Source: Bacteriovorax sp. BSW11_IV (GTDB taxonomy: Bacteria; Bdellovibrionota; Bacteriovoracia; Bacteriovoracales; Bacteriovoracaceae). Taken from it: a stretch of 64,000 nucleotides of DNA. Positions 9,407 to 17,795 of the stretch are shown piece by piece (the stretch's first letter is position 1; the number at the start of each line of letters is the position of its first letter). The notes beneath the pieces are model-generated. The model saw only the letters and a list, made by a program, of their open reading frames with translations. It was not told the origin of the DNA and made no database searches. The stretch is from assembly GCF_000447755.1 (NCBI RefSeq), contig NZ_AUNE01000027.1, positions 1 through 64,000 on the forward strand, read 5' to 3'. The translations under genes and the position numbers were made by a program.

Positions 9407-10675
9407 TTAAAAATATGATCCTGTCGGAATCCCCACCGACAGGCCCCACGTTTGAACTTTTTCTTGTTCACGGCCCCAATGGATATAGTTGATTTCGACA
9501 AAATATTTCTTACCAAAACGAAGCCATAAATTATCGTAAGTCTCTGAACTTTGAGTGGAAAGGAACATGCCGTAAGTGAGATTGTAATTTTTAAGTCCAA
9601 AAGGATGGAAATAACTTAATTCAAAACCTTGTGGGTAGATAATTTTATTGTGAGTGGGCTCATTGCTATCAAAACGGTAGCCGAGAACTTGGGCCCCAAG
9701 AAGAGTTGTGAGTTTAACTCTGTTGTCAAATGCATTGGCCAAGTCATAGGCAAAATATAATCCAAGATTATTGAAAATTGTTTCGTTATAGACGAGGGCA
9801 TTAAATGCTCTAAGACTTGTATTTTCTGTGAGATCAAATCTTGAATAGATCATAAAACTAGGGGCAATTTCTTTGTCTTTGATGCGACCAAGACTACTTG
9901 TCTTAAGGGAATAAGGACCTAGACCCACGGCCGTGTGTAAACGGCGAAGGCGATCGGGGATTGTGGCCGTGACCCTAACTTTTGAAATCTCTCCAAATTG
10001 ATTTTTTATATCAAACTCAATAGGGTCATTTGAAGTAAAATAAAGTGAGAAAGTCCCTTCGTGGTCACTTGAAAGTTTGATATTTGTGCCTGCCATACTT
10101 ACTCGCAAGCGAGGTTTTTCTCTTCCAATTTTTCCCGTTTTTTCCATCATACAACCAACGGAGATAAATTCATTTTCAAGTCCTGTGACTTGGACATTGT
10201 ACTTCGTGCATGAGTTGTCGATGAGGTGTGATTCACTTTTTTTTAGCTTTGTGTTGGTGACAAGCTTTAGAACTTCAAGCAGTTTTTTATCTTCATAAAC
10301 TTGAATTTCTTTGGGACTTAAAAGATTAATTTTTAATTCACTCTCAAAGTGATTATTGTTCGTCTTTTGCGGAATGATTTTTTCATTGCCATAGATATAG
10401 GTTATAGACTTTTGCGATTGAGTCATAATTTTTAAACGTACAACAGGCGTAAGCATGTTGTTGTCATCTTTTGGCCATTCTAAGGAATCTTTTAAAATTC
10501 CGGCACGCACATTATTAGTTCCCACTGTTTTTAACAAACGAAAACTCGCAAGATCGATGGGAATGGTTGATTTCCCAATTTGTAGAGGGCCGATATTTAT
10601 AAGACCTTTGTCAGATGTCGCAAGAGTCGAGACTATATTGAACAATATAAAGATGATGACAGTAACGTATTTCAT
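9407..10675 (-). CDS. Exported protein, probable outer-membrane barrel C-terminus
   Basis: This 422-residue protein has a signal peptide (MKYVTVIIFILFNIVSTLA, about 1-19), so it is exported. The first half looks like a periplasmic beta-rich domain (about residues 20-250). The second half is rich in alternating aromatic/hydrophobic strands (SLRAFNALVYNETIF, LWLRFGKKYFVEINYIHWG) and ends in a strand close to the terminus, which suggests an outer-membrane beta-barrel. I do not recognise the family. Two cysteines (around 155 and 175) could form a disulfide. It faces the oxidoreductase gene convergently with only eight bases between the stops. A perfect inverted repeat lies just upstream of its start. 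Confidence 0.82.
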   Translation of the reverse strand: MKYVTVIIFILFNIVSTLATSDKGLINIGPLQIGKSTIPIDLASFRLLKTVGTNNVRAGILKDSLEWPKDDNNMLTPVVRLKIMTQSQKSITYIYGNEKIIPQKTNNNHFESELKINLLSPKEIQVYEDKKLLEVLKLVTNTKLKKSESHLIDNSCTKYNVQVTGLENEFISVGCMMEKTGKIGREKPRLRVSMAGTNIKLSSDHEGTFSLYFTSNDPIEFDIKNQFGEISKVRVTATIPDRLRRLHTAVGLGPYSLKTSSLGRIKDKEIAPSFMIYSRFDLTENTSLRAFNALVYNETIFNNLGLYFAYDLANAFDNRVKLTTLLGAQVLGYRFDSNEPTHNKIIYPQGFELSYFHPFGLKNYNLTYGMFLSTQSSETYDNLWLRFGKKYFVEINYIHWGREQEKVQTWGLSVGIPTGSYF

Positions 10676-10678
10676 TTT

Positions 10679-10704
10679 ATGATTTTAATTTTTCTTAAAA
10701 TCAT
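10679..10704. repeat. Perfect 10-bp inverted repeat upstream of exported-protein gene
   Basis: ATGATTTTAA (10679-10688) is perfectly complementary to TTAAAATCAT (10695-10704) with a six-base spacer. It lies four bases upstream of the minus-strand start at 10675. It is AT-rich with no following T-run, so it looks more like an operator or leader hairpin than a terminator. Confidence 0.5.
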
Positions 10705-10712
10705 AAGATAGT

Positions 10713-10744
10713 GGGAAAAAAAGAAGGGCCACTTTGGGCCCTTC
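10713..10744 (-). terminator. Intrinsic terminator of the 10.8-11.4 kb gene
   Basis: Read on the minus strand, an eight-base stem (GAAGGGCC at 10723-10730 with GGCCCTTC at 10737-10744, loop of six) is followed by seven T residues. It sits 13 bases after the stop of the minus-strand gene ending at 10758. The stem contains the GGCC core seen in several other terminators here. Confidence 0.75.
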
Positions 10745-10757
10745 TATATAGGACAAA

Positions 10758-11399
10758 TTAGTTGATCAAAATTTTATCGTCGACTTTTTTTAAAGTAATC
10801 CACTGACGGAAGCTTCCATAGCGGATAATTTGGTTTCTTGTTCTATCGTCAACTTGAGTTTGAATCTTTCTATTAATCATAAAATCAAATGAAACGCGTA
10901 CGCTCTGTCCTTGATCGAGCTTATTCATTTCTTCTTCATTTAATAAATCAGAAATTTCAATGCGAACACTTTTGACAACTAGGTCATCTGAAACACTATC
11001 TTTATGTAAAGGCTTGTAAACGCCATCTCTATAGATGATTGCCGTTAGTGTGCTCGTTTTGATGGCCACTTCTTTTTGTTCCTTGCTAAAAAAATTGGCA
11101 AACGAATAAGCGTCATAGGGATTCACTTTTGAAAATGAGAATCCTTTTTCGCTCTCATGACACTGGAAAAAATTAATATTTGCTGAAAACTCTAAAGTCT
11201 CATCATTGATAATAATCTTTCTTTCAGTCAAATTATAGGCCTGTAATCTATGTCTAAAAGAATCTGCTTTAGACTTACAGTTGGCCAATGTTCCATCGGC
11301 CACTTTTAGCCATTGGTCTGATTCGATTGAATTGGTGGCCATGGCCATATTCGCGCTAAATAGAATTGAGAAGAAGAACATCTTTTTGATCATTTTCAT
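10758..11399 (-). CDS. Exported protein of unknown function
   Basis: This 213-residue protein has a clear signal peptide (MKMIKKMFFFSILFSANMAMA, cleavage around residue 21). The mature part contains two cysteines (CKSK near 40 and FQCHES near 78) that could form a disulfide. It looks like a beta-rich periplasmic domain. I do not recognise a family. The start has a GGGGAAAA purine stretch upstream, and an alternative ATG lies two codons downstream. It is a single gene with its own terminator; the next gene on the minus strand begins about 80 bases further on. Function is unknown. Confidence 0.82.
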   Translation of the reverse strand: MKMIKKMFFFSILFSANMAMATNSIESDQWLKVADGTLANCKSKADSFRHRLQAYNLTERKIIINDETLEFSANINFFQCHESEKGFSFSKVNPYDAYSFANFFSKEQKEVAIKTSTLTAIIYRDGVYKPLHKDSVSDDLVVKSVRIEISDLLNEEEMNKLDQGQSVRVSFDFMINRKIQTQVDDRTRNQIIRYGSFRQWITLKKVDDKILIN

Positions 11400-11586
11400 T
11401 TTTTCCCCTTAGTGTAGATTCTTTTTGTTGTGTTGCCCTGAAATAACATACTTTAGGGTGGCCATGTGTAAGGAATTGCATACTTTGTAATATATTCTTC
11501 TTCATTTTTTTTTCCCAAGTATTGGGGGCATAATGGGCATTGTGCTAGACAAATGGGGCGCAAAAATATAAACATTCCAAAAACTT

Positions 11587-12654
11587 ATGTGCTGGACTGA
11601 GAATATGATGCAAAATGTAAATCCCGAGGATTTGCACTTATCCAATTACGATTTTGACCTTCCAAAAAACCTTATCGCCGATAGGCCGGTTGTTGGGCGC
11701 CATCATTCTAAGCTTCTTATCTACAATGCCAAAACAAACGAAATCATTCATACGAATTTTTTAGAAATCGACAAATACCTTCCTTCTGATTCTTTGCTTG
11801 TGGCAAATCAATCAAAAGTTTTTCCATGCCGACTACTTGGCCAAAAAACTTCTGGTGGGAAGGCCGAGATTTTTATTCTCTCTGTTGTAAGCTCGAATAA
11901 TTCTTACAAGGCGCTTATTAAGTGTCGCGGTAAGAAGAATGTAGGGGATCAGTTTATTTTACCTCATGACGTCAAGGCCACGATCACAAGTGTCCAAGAC
12001 GGTGTTTTTTGGCTTTCATTTTCAGTAGTAGATTTTACTGGTTATCTCGAGCAAGTAGGTAAGATTCCCATTCCACCTTATATTCGCTCCGGTGAATCTG
12101 ATGAAAAAGATAAGAGTGACTATCAAACAGTATTTGCTAAAAACGTTGGCAGTGTGGCCGCTCCTACGGCCGGTCTTCATTTCACAGATGAAGTCTTTGC
12201 CAATCTTGCTAAAAAGAATATTGAGCGTGCCTTTGTTACTCTTCATGTTGGTCTAGGAACGTTTGCGCCTGTGAAAACAGATAATCTTTCTGATCATGTG
12301 ATGCATACTGAAGAATACTTCATTGATGCGGCCAATTTGGATAAACTTAATAGTAAAAAGAAAATTATCGCCGTAGGGACAACTTCACTTCGCGTTTTGG
12401 AATCTTCATTTCATGAAGGGCGATTTGATGTTGAGGCCGAAAAAAGATATCACACCAATATTTTTCTTCACCCTGGAAAAACAGTTCATAGTATAGATGC
12501 GCTCATTACGAATTTTCACCTGCCGAAATCAACTCTTCTCATGCTTGTAAGTAGTTTAATTGGCCGTGAGAAAACACTCGAGCTTTATAAAGAGGCCATT
12601 ACTAGAGAATACAGATTCTTCTCATACGGTGATGCCATGTTAATTTTAAGGTAG
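11587..12654 (+). CDS. queA: S-adenosylmethionine:tRNA ribosyltransferase-isomerase
   Basis: QueA moves the ribosyl part of S-adenosylmethionine onto preQ1 in tRNA, making epoxyqueuosine at position 34. The frame gives 355 residues, the usual length. Family motifs are visible: YDFDLPKNLIADRP at the N-terminus, SVAAPTAGLHFTDEV, HVGLGTFAPVKTDNL, MHTEEYF, GTTSLRVLES and NFHLPKSTLLMLVS. The start is uncertain. No good ribosome site precedes the ATG at 11587, and ATGs at 11605 and 11608 are also in frame; family alignment would favour one of the latter. Seven bases separate the stop from tgt, so the two queuosine genes form an operon that continues into the protein-export genes. Confidence 0.97.
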   Translation: MCWTENMMQNVNPEDLHLSNYDFDLPKNLIADRPVVGRHHSKLLIYNAKTNEIIHTNFLEIDKYLPSDSLLVANQSKVFPCRLLGQKTSGGKAEIFILSVVSSNNSYKALIKCRGKKNVGDQFILPHDVKATITSVQDGVFWLSFSVVDFTGYLEQVGKIPIPPYIRSGESDEKDKSDYQTVFAKNVGSVAAPTAGLHFTDEVFANLAKKNIERAFVTLHVGLGTFAPVKTDNLSDHVMHTEEYFIDAANLDKLNSKKKIIAVGTTSLRVLESSFHEGRFDVEAEKRYHTNIFLHPGKTVHSIDALITNFHLPKSTLLMLVSSLIGREKTLELYKEAITREYRFFSYGDAMLILR

Positions 12655-12661
12655 TAGCTAA

Positions 12662-13777
12662 ATGACAATGTATAAAGAAGTTGCAAAGAGTGGTAAGGCC
12701 CGCGCTGGAGTTATCACAACTGCTCACGGAGAAATTGAAACACCTATTTTTATGCCTGTTGGAACACGTGCTTCTGTAAAATGCATGTGGCAACATGAGC
12801 TAGAAGAAGTTGGTGCTCAAATTATTCTTGGAAATACTTATCACCTATATCTAAAACCTGGTCATGAACTTGTTGAAAAAGTTGGTGGCGGACTTCATGG
12901 TTTTATGAATTGGAAAAAACCAATCCTGACTGATAGTGGTGGCTACCAAGTCTTCTCACTCTCAGATATTAATAAGCTCACTGAAGAGGGTGTAACGTTC
13001 CAATCACATATTGATGGTTCTTATCATTTGATTACTCCTGAGAAATCAATGGAAATTCAAAAGGCCCTCGGCTCTGATATTGTCATGGCCTTTGATGAGT
13101 GTCCTGCGCTGCCGGCCTCAAAAGAGCGCCTGCGTGAAAGTATGGAGCTAACACTTCGTTGGGCCAAGCGTTGTAAAGACGTAGAGCTTAAACCGCATCA
13201 GCACCTTTTTGGAATTATTCAAGGAGGCCTTCATAAAGATCTTCGTACAGAGTGTATGGAAAGACTAAAAGAGATCGATTTTCCAGGTTATGCTCTTGGC
13301 GGACTTTCAGTTGGTGAAAAAAATGATGAAATGGTGGAGTTTCTCAATGACTTCGTTCATACCATGCCAGATGATAAGCCACGCTATTTGATGGGTGTCG
13401 GTAAGCCGCTTGATGTTCTTAATGGTATTCGCGCAGGTCTTGATATGTTTGACTGCGTTTTGCCAACTCGAAACGCAAGAAATGGACAGTTTCTCACAAG
13501 TCATGGCCCGCTTAGTATTAAGAAAGAAAAATTTAAAGAAGATACTTTGCCACCTGATCCAGATTGTTCATGTAAAGTGTGTCAAAACTACTCAAGAAGT
13601 TATATCCGCCATTTGTTTAATGTGGGTGAATATCTTGCAGGGCAGCTAATTAGCTTTCACAACTTACATTTCTATTTAACTATGGTAAAAGAGGCGAGAC
13701 AGGCCATCATTGATGACCGATTTGAAGAATATTACGCAGAATTTAAAACAAAATACACATCCGAAAAATGGAAATAA
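12662..13777 (+). CDS. tgt: tRNA-guanine transglycosylase
   Basis: Tgt exchanges guanine 34 for preQ1 in tRNAs with GUN anticodons, the step before QueA. The 371-residue protein shows the TIM-barrel motifs in order: TDSGGYQVFSL with the general base Asp91, FDECPA, GGLSVGE, and DMFDCVLPTRNARNG with the nucleophile Asp264. The zinc site is Cys302, Cys304, Cys307 and His333, matching the numbering of the E. coli enzyme as I recall it. It lies seven bases after queA and ten before yajC, which fits the widespread queA-tgt-yajC-secD-secF order of Gram-negative bacteria. Confidence 0.98.
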   Translation: MTMYKEVAKSGKARAGVITTAHGEIETPIFMPVGTRASVKCMWQHELEEVGAQIILGNTYHLYLKPGHELVEKVGGGLHGFMNWKKPILTDSGGYQVFSLSDINKLTEEGVTFQSHIDGSYHLITPEKSMEIQKALGSDIVMAFDECPALPASKERLRESMELTLRWAKRCKDVELKPHQHLFGIIQGGLHKDLRTECMERLKEIDFPGYALGGLSVGEKNDEMVEFLNDFVHTMPDDKPRYLMGVGKPLDVLNGIRAGLDMFDCVLPTRNARNGQFLTSHGPLSIKKEKFKEDTLPPDPDCSCKVCQNYSRSYIRHLFNVGEYLAGQLISFHNLHFYLTMVKEARQAIIDDRFEEYYAEFKTKYTSEKWK

Positions 13778-13787
13778 GGAGATTTTT

Positions 13788-14138
13788 ATGAAATTTTTAC
13801 TATTACTAGCTCAAAGCGCAAGTGCACAAGAAGCAGCTGCCGCAGCTCCTGCACCAGCTGGTGGCATCACTCAATTTGCCCCACTTATTATTATTTTTGT
13901 AATGTTTTACTTTTTAATTCTTCGTCCACAAAAGAAAAAAATGGAAGAGGAAAAAGACACTCTATCTAAACTTTCAAAAGGTGATGAAGTTTTCACGAAG
14001 TCAGGTATTCTTGGAAAAATTCACGGTATCACAGAGAAAGTTGTGACACTAGAAGTTGAAGATGGTGTTAAAATCAAAGTTCTTAAAGGACAAATTGGCG
14101 GATTAGCTAAATCTATTTTCGAAGAAGCTAAGAAGTAA
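13788..14138 (+). CDS. yajC: Preprotein translocase subunit YajC
   Basis: YajC is the small accessory subunit of the SecDF complex in the inner membrane. The 116-residue protein has one transmembrane helix (ITQFAPLIIIFVMFYFLIL, about 29-47), directly followed by the family signature RPQKKK. The cytoplasmic SH3-like part contains GDEVFTKSGILGKIHGI. The ATG at 13788 is chosen because AAGGAG (13776-13781) precedes it; a longer in-frame version starting inside tgt has no ribosome site. An unusual feature is the Ala-rich segment (AQEAAAAAPAPAGG) before the helix, seen also in other YajC proteins. Confidence 0.96.
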   Translation: MKFLLLLAQSASAQEAAAAAPAPAGGITQFAPLIIIFVMFYFLILRPQKKKMEEEKDTLSKLSKGDEVFTKSGILGKIHGITEKVVTLEVEDGVKIKVLKGQIGGLAKSIFEEAKK

Positions 14139-14160
14139 TTCTAAGCGCGCTGGAGGCCTT

Positions 14161-14421
14161 ATGTTTGGCATTGGAATGTCTGAACTGTTAATCATATTTG
14201 TTTTTGCTCTTATCTTTATTGGACCTAAGAAATTGCCTGAACTGGCAAAAAATTTAGGAAAAGGATTGAGAGAGTTTCAAAAAGCTAAAGATGATCTGAT
14301 GAATCATGTCAATGATGCAGCCAGACACGAAGAGAAGGTTGAGCATGTTGCTCAGGATAAGCCAGCGCCCGAAGCGCCAAGTCAAAACAAATCAGATGAA
14401 GACAATAAGGGCCACTCATAA
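14161..14421 (+). CDS. tatA: Twin-arginine translocase subunit TatA/TatE type
   Basis: The 86-residue protein is a Tat pore component. It has an N-terminal membrane helix (ELLIIFVFALIFI, about 8-20), the hinge GPKKLPEL, an amphipathic helix (AKNLGKGLREFQKAKDDL) and a polar charged tail. The amphipathic helix and length favour TatA over TatB, although the MFGIG start is shared by both. It sits between yajC and secD, so Sec and Tat parts are encoded together; tatC is not in this window. Its last three codons and stop lie in a terminator hairpin, which should limit read-through into secD. Confidence 0.93.
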   Translation: MFGIGMSELLIIFVFALIFIGPKKLPELAKNLGKGLREFQKAKDDLMNHVNDAARHEEKVEHVAQDKPAPEAPSQNKSDEDNKGHS

Positions 14422-14437
14422 GAGTGGCCTTTTTTTT
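14410..14437 (+). terminator. Intrinsic terminator overlapping the tatA stop codon
   Basis: GGCCACTC (14410-14417) pairs perfectly with GAGTGGCC (14422-14429) across a four-base loop ATAA, followed by eight T residues. The tatA stop codon TAA (14419-14421) lies in the loop, so the stem encodes the last residues Gly-His-Ser. Confidence 0.88.
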
Positions 14438-14451
14438 CAGCATACCTTTTC

Positions 14452-14481
14452 TTGCATAATTGTGTACTTCCGAACTATACT
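14452..14481 (+). promoter_or_regulatory. Candidate sigma-70 promoter for secDF
   Basis: TTGCAT (14452-14457) and TATACT (14476-14481) are separated by 18 bases, about 70 bases before the secD start and just after the tatA terminator. The position makes sense because the terminator would otherwise cut secDF off from the upstream operon. Confidence 0.5.
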
Positions 14482-14549
14482 TTTTAATGGTTTAGCTAAA
14501 GCTTAAAAGAATAAGGACGTTCGTTCGACGAACTTAAGGGAGTATGTAG

Positions 14550-16259
14550 ATGAAAAGAAGCTGGTGGTATCGCTTTATCATTCTTATAGCGATTACTGTA
14601 GTCTCCATTGTGGTTGTAATCCCCACTGTCATGGACTTCAACAAAGAAAGTAACTATCCTGTTAAATCAAGAATCAATCTTGGACTAGACCTTCAAGGTG
14701 GTCTGTACATGATTCTTGGTATCGACTTTAAAAAAGTTTATAAGGATGAAGTTAAAAGTTACGCTCGTAAAATTGAATTCGCCATGAAAGATGAATCAGG
14801 GGCAGAAGTTCACGGAGCGGAAATTGACGAAACTGATCCTCTAGATCCAAAGATGAACATTGTTGTTGCTGATGTGGCCAATGTTGAAAAGACAAAAGAT
14901 AAGATCCACGAATTCTTCAACGGTCTTCTTCGTATCACTAAAGAAAACGGAAATAACCTTCAGATCGCCCTTACTAATAATGTAAAAAGAGATATTGAAG
15001 AACAATCTGTGACTAAGTCTATTGAAGTTATCAGAAACAGAATTGATGAGTTCGGTGTAACTGAACCAGAAATCGTTTCTCAAGGTAACGACAGAATCGT
15101 TGTTCAACTTCCAGGTGTTAAGGATATTGATAGAGCAAAAGAGCTTATTGGTAGAACAGCTAAGCTTGAGTTCAAACTTGTTAACGACACTGTTCCAATG
15201 GCAACAATTCAGTCATGGTTACAAAAAGCAGAAGCTAGCGGTATTAAATTCTCTAAAGAGGAGCGCTTCTCTGATTATATTAGAAAAGTAAATGAGTTCT
15301 TAAAGAATGACCTTCCAAAAGACTACCAACTTGCTTTTGAAAAATCTGTATCTAAAGCAACTAATGAAGTGGAGCTTAAAATCCCATACCTCGTTGACGT
15401 TAACCCAAGAATTTCTGGGGAAGACCTTGCTGATGCTCGCGTACTTATTGATCAACAAAAAAATCAACCTTACGTTTCTCTAGAATTTAAGAAACAAGGT
15501 GCTGATGCTTTTGAACAAGTAACTGGTGACAATATTGGTAGAAGAATGGCGATTATTCTAGATGGTAACGTTTATTCTGCACCAAATATCCAATCAAGAA
15601 TTGCTGGTGGTAGAGCACAAATTACACTTGGTCAGGGTGATTTCAACAGAACAATGAAAGAAGCTCGTGACCTTGCACTAGTGCTTAGAGCGGGTGCTCT
15701 TCCTGTTCAACTTGACTTTCTTGAGCAAAGAACTGTTGGTCCATCACTTGGTCACGATTCTATTGCGAAAGCTGAAGTGGCCTCACTTATTGGATGTGTG
15801 ATTGTTTTCCTTTTCATCCTTGTTTACTACAAGCTCTCTGGAGTTGTGGCGGTAGTTTCTCTTACACTAAACGTTCTTCTAGTTCTTGCTGCTCTAGTTG
15901 GACTTGAGGCCACTCTTACTTTACCAGGGATTGCTGGTATCGCTCTTACTGTTGGTATGGCCGTCGATGCCAATATCATTATCTATGAGCGTATTCGAGA
16001 AGAAATTAGAAAAGGTATTTCTAACTATAAAGCTGTTGAAAAAGGTTTTGAGTCTGCATTTTGGACAATTATCGATGCCAACATCACAACAGCACTTGCA
16101 GGTCTATGTCTTCTTAACTTTGGTACAGGTCCAATTAGAGGTTTCGCAGTAACACTTCTGATTGGTATCGTTGCTACAGTTTATACATCATACTTTGCAG
16201 GGAAACTTTTCTTCGAACTTTATATGGATAAAGTTGAAGGCCAAGATCTTAGTATCTAA
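14550..16259 (+). CDS. secD: Protein translocase subunit SecD
   Basis: SecD is the larger half of the proton-driven SecDF pump that helps pull proteins through SecYEG. The 569-residue protein has an N-terminal membrane helix (about 9-27), the signature LGLDLQGGLYMILGID, and a large periplasmic P1 domain. A block of five membrane helices begins around residue 410, with the conserved GIALTVGMAVDANIIIYERI in the RND-type core. Its Asp is the proton-relay residue of the family. The ATG at 14550 is preceded by GGGAG. The stop is 17 bases before secF, so the two are co-transcribed from a promoter downstream of tatA. Confidence 0.98.
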   Translation: MKRSWWYRFIILIAITVVSIVVVIPTVMDFNKESNYPVKSRINLGLDLQGGLYMILGIDFKKVYKDEVKSYARKIEFAMKDESGAEVHGAEIDETDPLDPKMNIVVADVANVEKTKDKIHEFFNGLLRITKENGNNLQIALTNNVKRDIEEQSVTKSIEVIRNRIDEFGVTEPEIVSQGNDRIVVQLPGVKDIDRAKELIGRTAKLEFKLVNDTVPMATIQSWLQKAEASGIKFSKEERFSDYIRKVNEFLKNDLPKDYQLAFEKSVSKATNEVELKIPYLVDVNPRISGEDLADARVLIDQQKNQPYVSLEFKKQGADAFEQVTGDNIGRRMAIILDGNVYSAPNIQSRIAGGRAQITLGQGDFNRTMKEARDLALVLRAGALPVQLDFLEQRTVGPSLGHDSIAKAEVASLIGCVIVFLFILVYYKLSGVVAVVSLTLNVLLVLAALVGLEATLTLPGIAGIALTVGMAVDANIIIYERIREEIRKGISNYKAVEKGFESAFWTIIDANITTALAGLCLLNFGTGPIRGFAVTLLIGIVATVYTSYFAGKLFFELYMDKVEGQDLSI

Positions 16260-16276
16260 TCTTTTTGGAGTTTAAA

Positions 16277-17206
16277 ATGTTAGAAGTAATTAGCAGTAAT
16301 TCAAATATTAATTTCACAGGCAAGTTTAAACTTGCCTCAATCCTATCAATCGTTCTTGTGCTTGGTTCACTTTTCTTTTCTTACTCGAAGCTAAAATTCG
16401 GTGTAGATTTCAGAGGTGGAGCTGAGGTTCAAGTTAAATTTGCAGATAATGTAAAACTAGATGACCTAAGAGGGAATCTTGTTAAAAGTGGATTCAAAGG
16501 TCTATCAGCTCAAACTATTGGTGAGCAAGCAGATAATGAATTCCTTTTAAAAGTAGCAGGGGATGATGAAAATCTAAATACGATCACTCAGTCTCTTACA
16601 GATACACTTAATAAGAACTATGCTTCTCAAGGTGTAGAGATTAGAAAAGTTGATATCGTTGGTCCTAAAGCGGGTGCGCAACTTAGAATTTCTGGTTTCC
16701 AGGCAATGTTATGGGCCCTTATTGCGATTATGATTTATATCGCTCTAAGATTTGATTTCAAATATTCTCCTGGTGCAATCGTTGCTCTATTTCACGATGT
16801 TTCGATTATTCTGGGTGTTTTTGCCTTAACTGGAACTGAGTTTACACTTCAAACTGTTGCGGCCATTCTTGCGGTAATTGGTTACTCGGTAAACGATACT
16901 GTAATTGTTTATGACCGTGTACGTGAACACGAAGGTCAGTTTGTTGGAAGATCATTAGCTGAGCATATCAATAATGCTGTTAATGAAACTCTACCAAGAA
17001 CAATCCTAACTTCTGGTACAACTCTTTTTGTATGTATCACTATGTTAATGTTTGGTGGTCTCGCTATTAGAGACTTCTTCTTGGCGATGACAATTGGTAT
17101 CGTTGTAGGTACTTATTCATCAATCTTTATTGCATCACCAATTACACTTATGTGTGAGAAGTTCCAAAAAAATAAAGAACCAGCGAATGAAACTGTTAAA
17201 GCTTAG
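16277..17206 (+). CDS. secF: Protein translocase subunit SecF
   Basis: SecF completes the SecDF pump. The 309-residue protein has a first membrane helix (KLASILSIVLVLGSLFFSYSKL, about 18-38), the signature FGVDFRGGAEVQV, a short periplasmic domain, and the five-helix core with VIGYSVNDTVIVYDRVRE and the Asp typical of the proton path. The ATG at 16277 follows GGAG (16267-16270); an in-frame TTG at 16265 would overlap that ribosome site. The gene end overlaps the start of the next frame by 20 bases, and a terminator hairpin follows ten bases after the stop. Confidence 0.97.
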   Translation: MLEVISSNSNINFTGKFKLASILSIVLVLGSLFFSYSKLKFGVDFRGGAEVQVKFADNVKLDDLRGNLVKSGFKGLSAQTIGEQADNEFLLKVAGDDENLNTITQSLTDTLNKNYASQGVEIRKVDIVGPKAGAQLRISGFQAMLWALIAIMIYIALRFDFKYSPGAIVALFHDVSIILGVFALTGTEFTLQTVAAILAVIGYSVNDTVIVYDRVREHEGQFVGRSLAEHINNAVNETLPRTILTSGTTLFVCITMLMFGGLAIRDFFLAMTIGIVVGTYSSIFIASPITLMCEKFQKNKEPANETVKA

Positions 17207-17792
17207 TTTGATAATAGGCCTCCTTACGGGGGCCTTTTTTAGTTTTGGCTCTGACTTAGAAGATGATTTGGATAATATCGAATCCCAAATGGAGAGTGTT
17301 GTTCAAAAGGCCCAGACCCAGTATGGTCAGGATGAGAATAAAGAGTCGGCCCGCCCCACACAAAGTTTAAAAGAAACTGTGCGAATGGCCCTTGGTCCAT
17401 TTCGTAAAATGAGTGATGAAGAGCTTCATCGTCATGTAGAAGATTCTTTAAAACGTAGTGGAACAGGTGCACTAATAAAAAAATATCCACAAACAATTGA
17501 TGTCGTTTCTGAACTATTAAAAGATCCTGAGGCCCTTCCATCGTTAAGCGGTGTTGTGGAAAGACGTGATCGTTTATGGTTTTTTGTGGGGATTAATATT
17601 GGGATTATTTTCTTTGGGATTGCTCTAAGAAAGTTAACATCTAAAGACGGTGACGGACTCGTTGCTAGAGCAAGAAAAGGATTGATACGCTTTTTCTTTC
17701 TAAACGTTCTTAGAATTGCTACATTCGTTTATTTCTTCTACGATGAACTAATGCCAGCATGGTATATCGTTAAAGATACACTAAAGCTCTAA
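17187..17792 (+). CDS. Membrane protein of unknown function downstream of secF
   Basis: This 201-residue frame starts inside the end of secF (ATG at 17187, 20-base overlap). It has an N-terminal signal peptide or membrane anchor (LLKLSLIIGLLTGAFFSFGS), a charged Gln/Glu/Asp-rich segment (about 21-60), then a soluble region and two hydrophobic helices (LWFFVGINIGIIFFGIAL near 130 and RFFFLNVLRIATFVYFFY near 170). I do not recognise a family. The overlap suggests coupling to secF, but a strong-looking intrinsic terminator lies inside its codons 10-18, so expression should depend on read-through or on ribosomes covering the hairpin. A later start after the terminator would lose the signal peptide, which argues for the start given. 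Confidence 0.72.
   Translation: MKLLKLSLIIGLLTGAFFSFGSDLEDDLDNIESQMESVVQKAQTQYGQDENKESARPTQSLKETVRMALGPFRKMSDEELHRHVEDSLKRSGTGALIKKYPQTIDVVSELLKDPEALPSLSGVVERRDRLWFFVGINIGIIFFGIALRKLTSKDGDGLVARARKGLIRFFFLNVLRIATFVYFFYDELMPAWYIVKDTLKL
17216..17240 (+). terminator. Intrinsic terminator after secF, inside the next reading frame
   Basis: AGGCCTCC (17216-17223) pairs with GGGGGCCT (17228-17235; one G-T pair) across the loop TTAC, followed by six T residues. It begins ten bases after the secF stop. It also lies within the signal-peptide codons of the frame starting at 17187. Confidence 0.72.
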
Positions 17793-17795
17793 ATC

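Noticed and set aside
11436-11458. CCCTGAA...TTTAGGG hairpin before queA as a preQ1 riboswitch
   Set aside because: It is a seven-base stem with a G-T pair and lacks the A-rich tail and pseudoknot layout of preQ1 riboswitches; queA is not itself the usual target.
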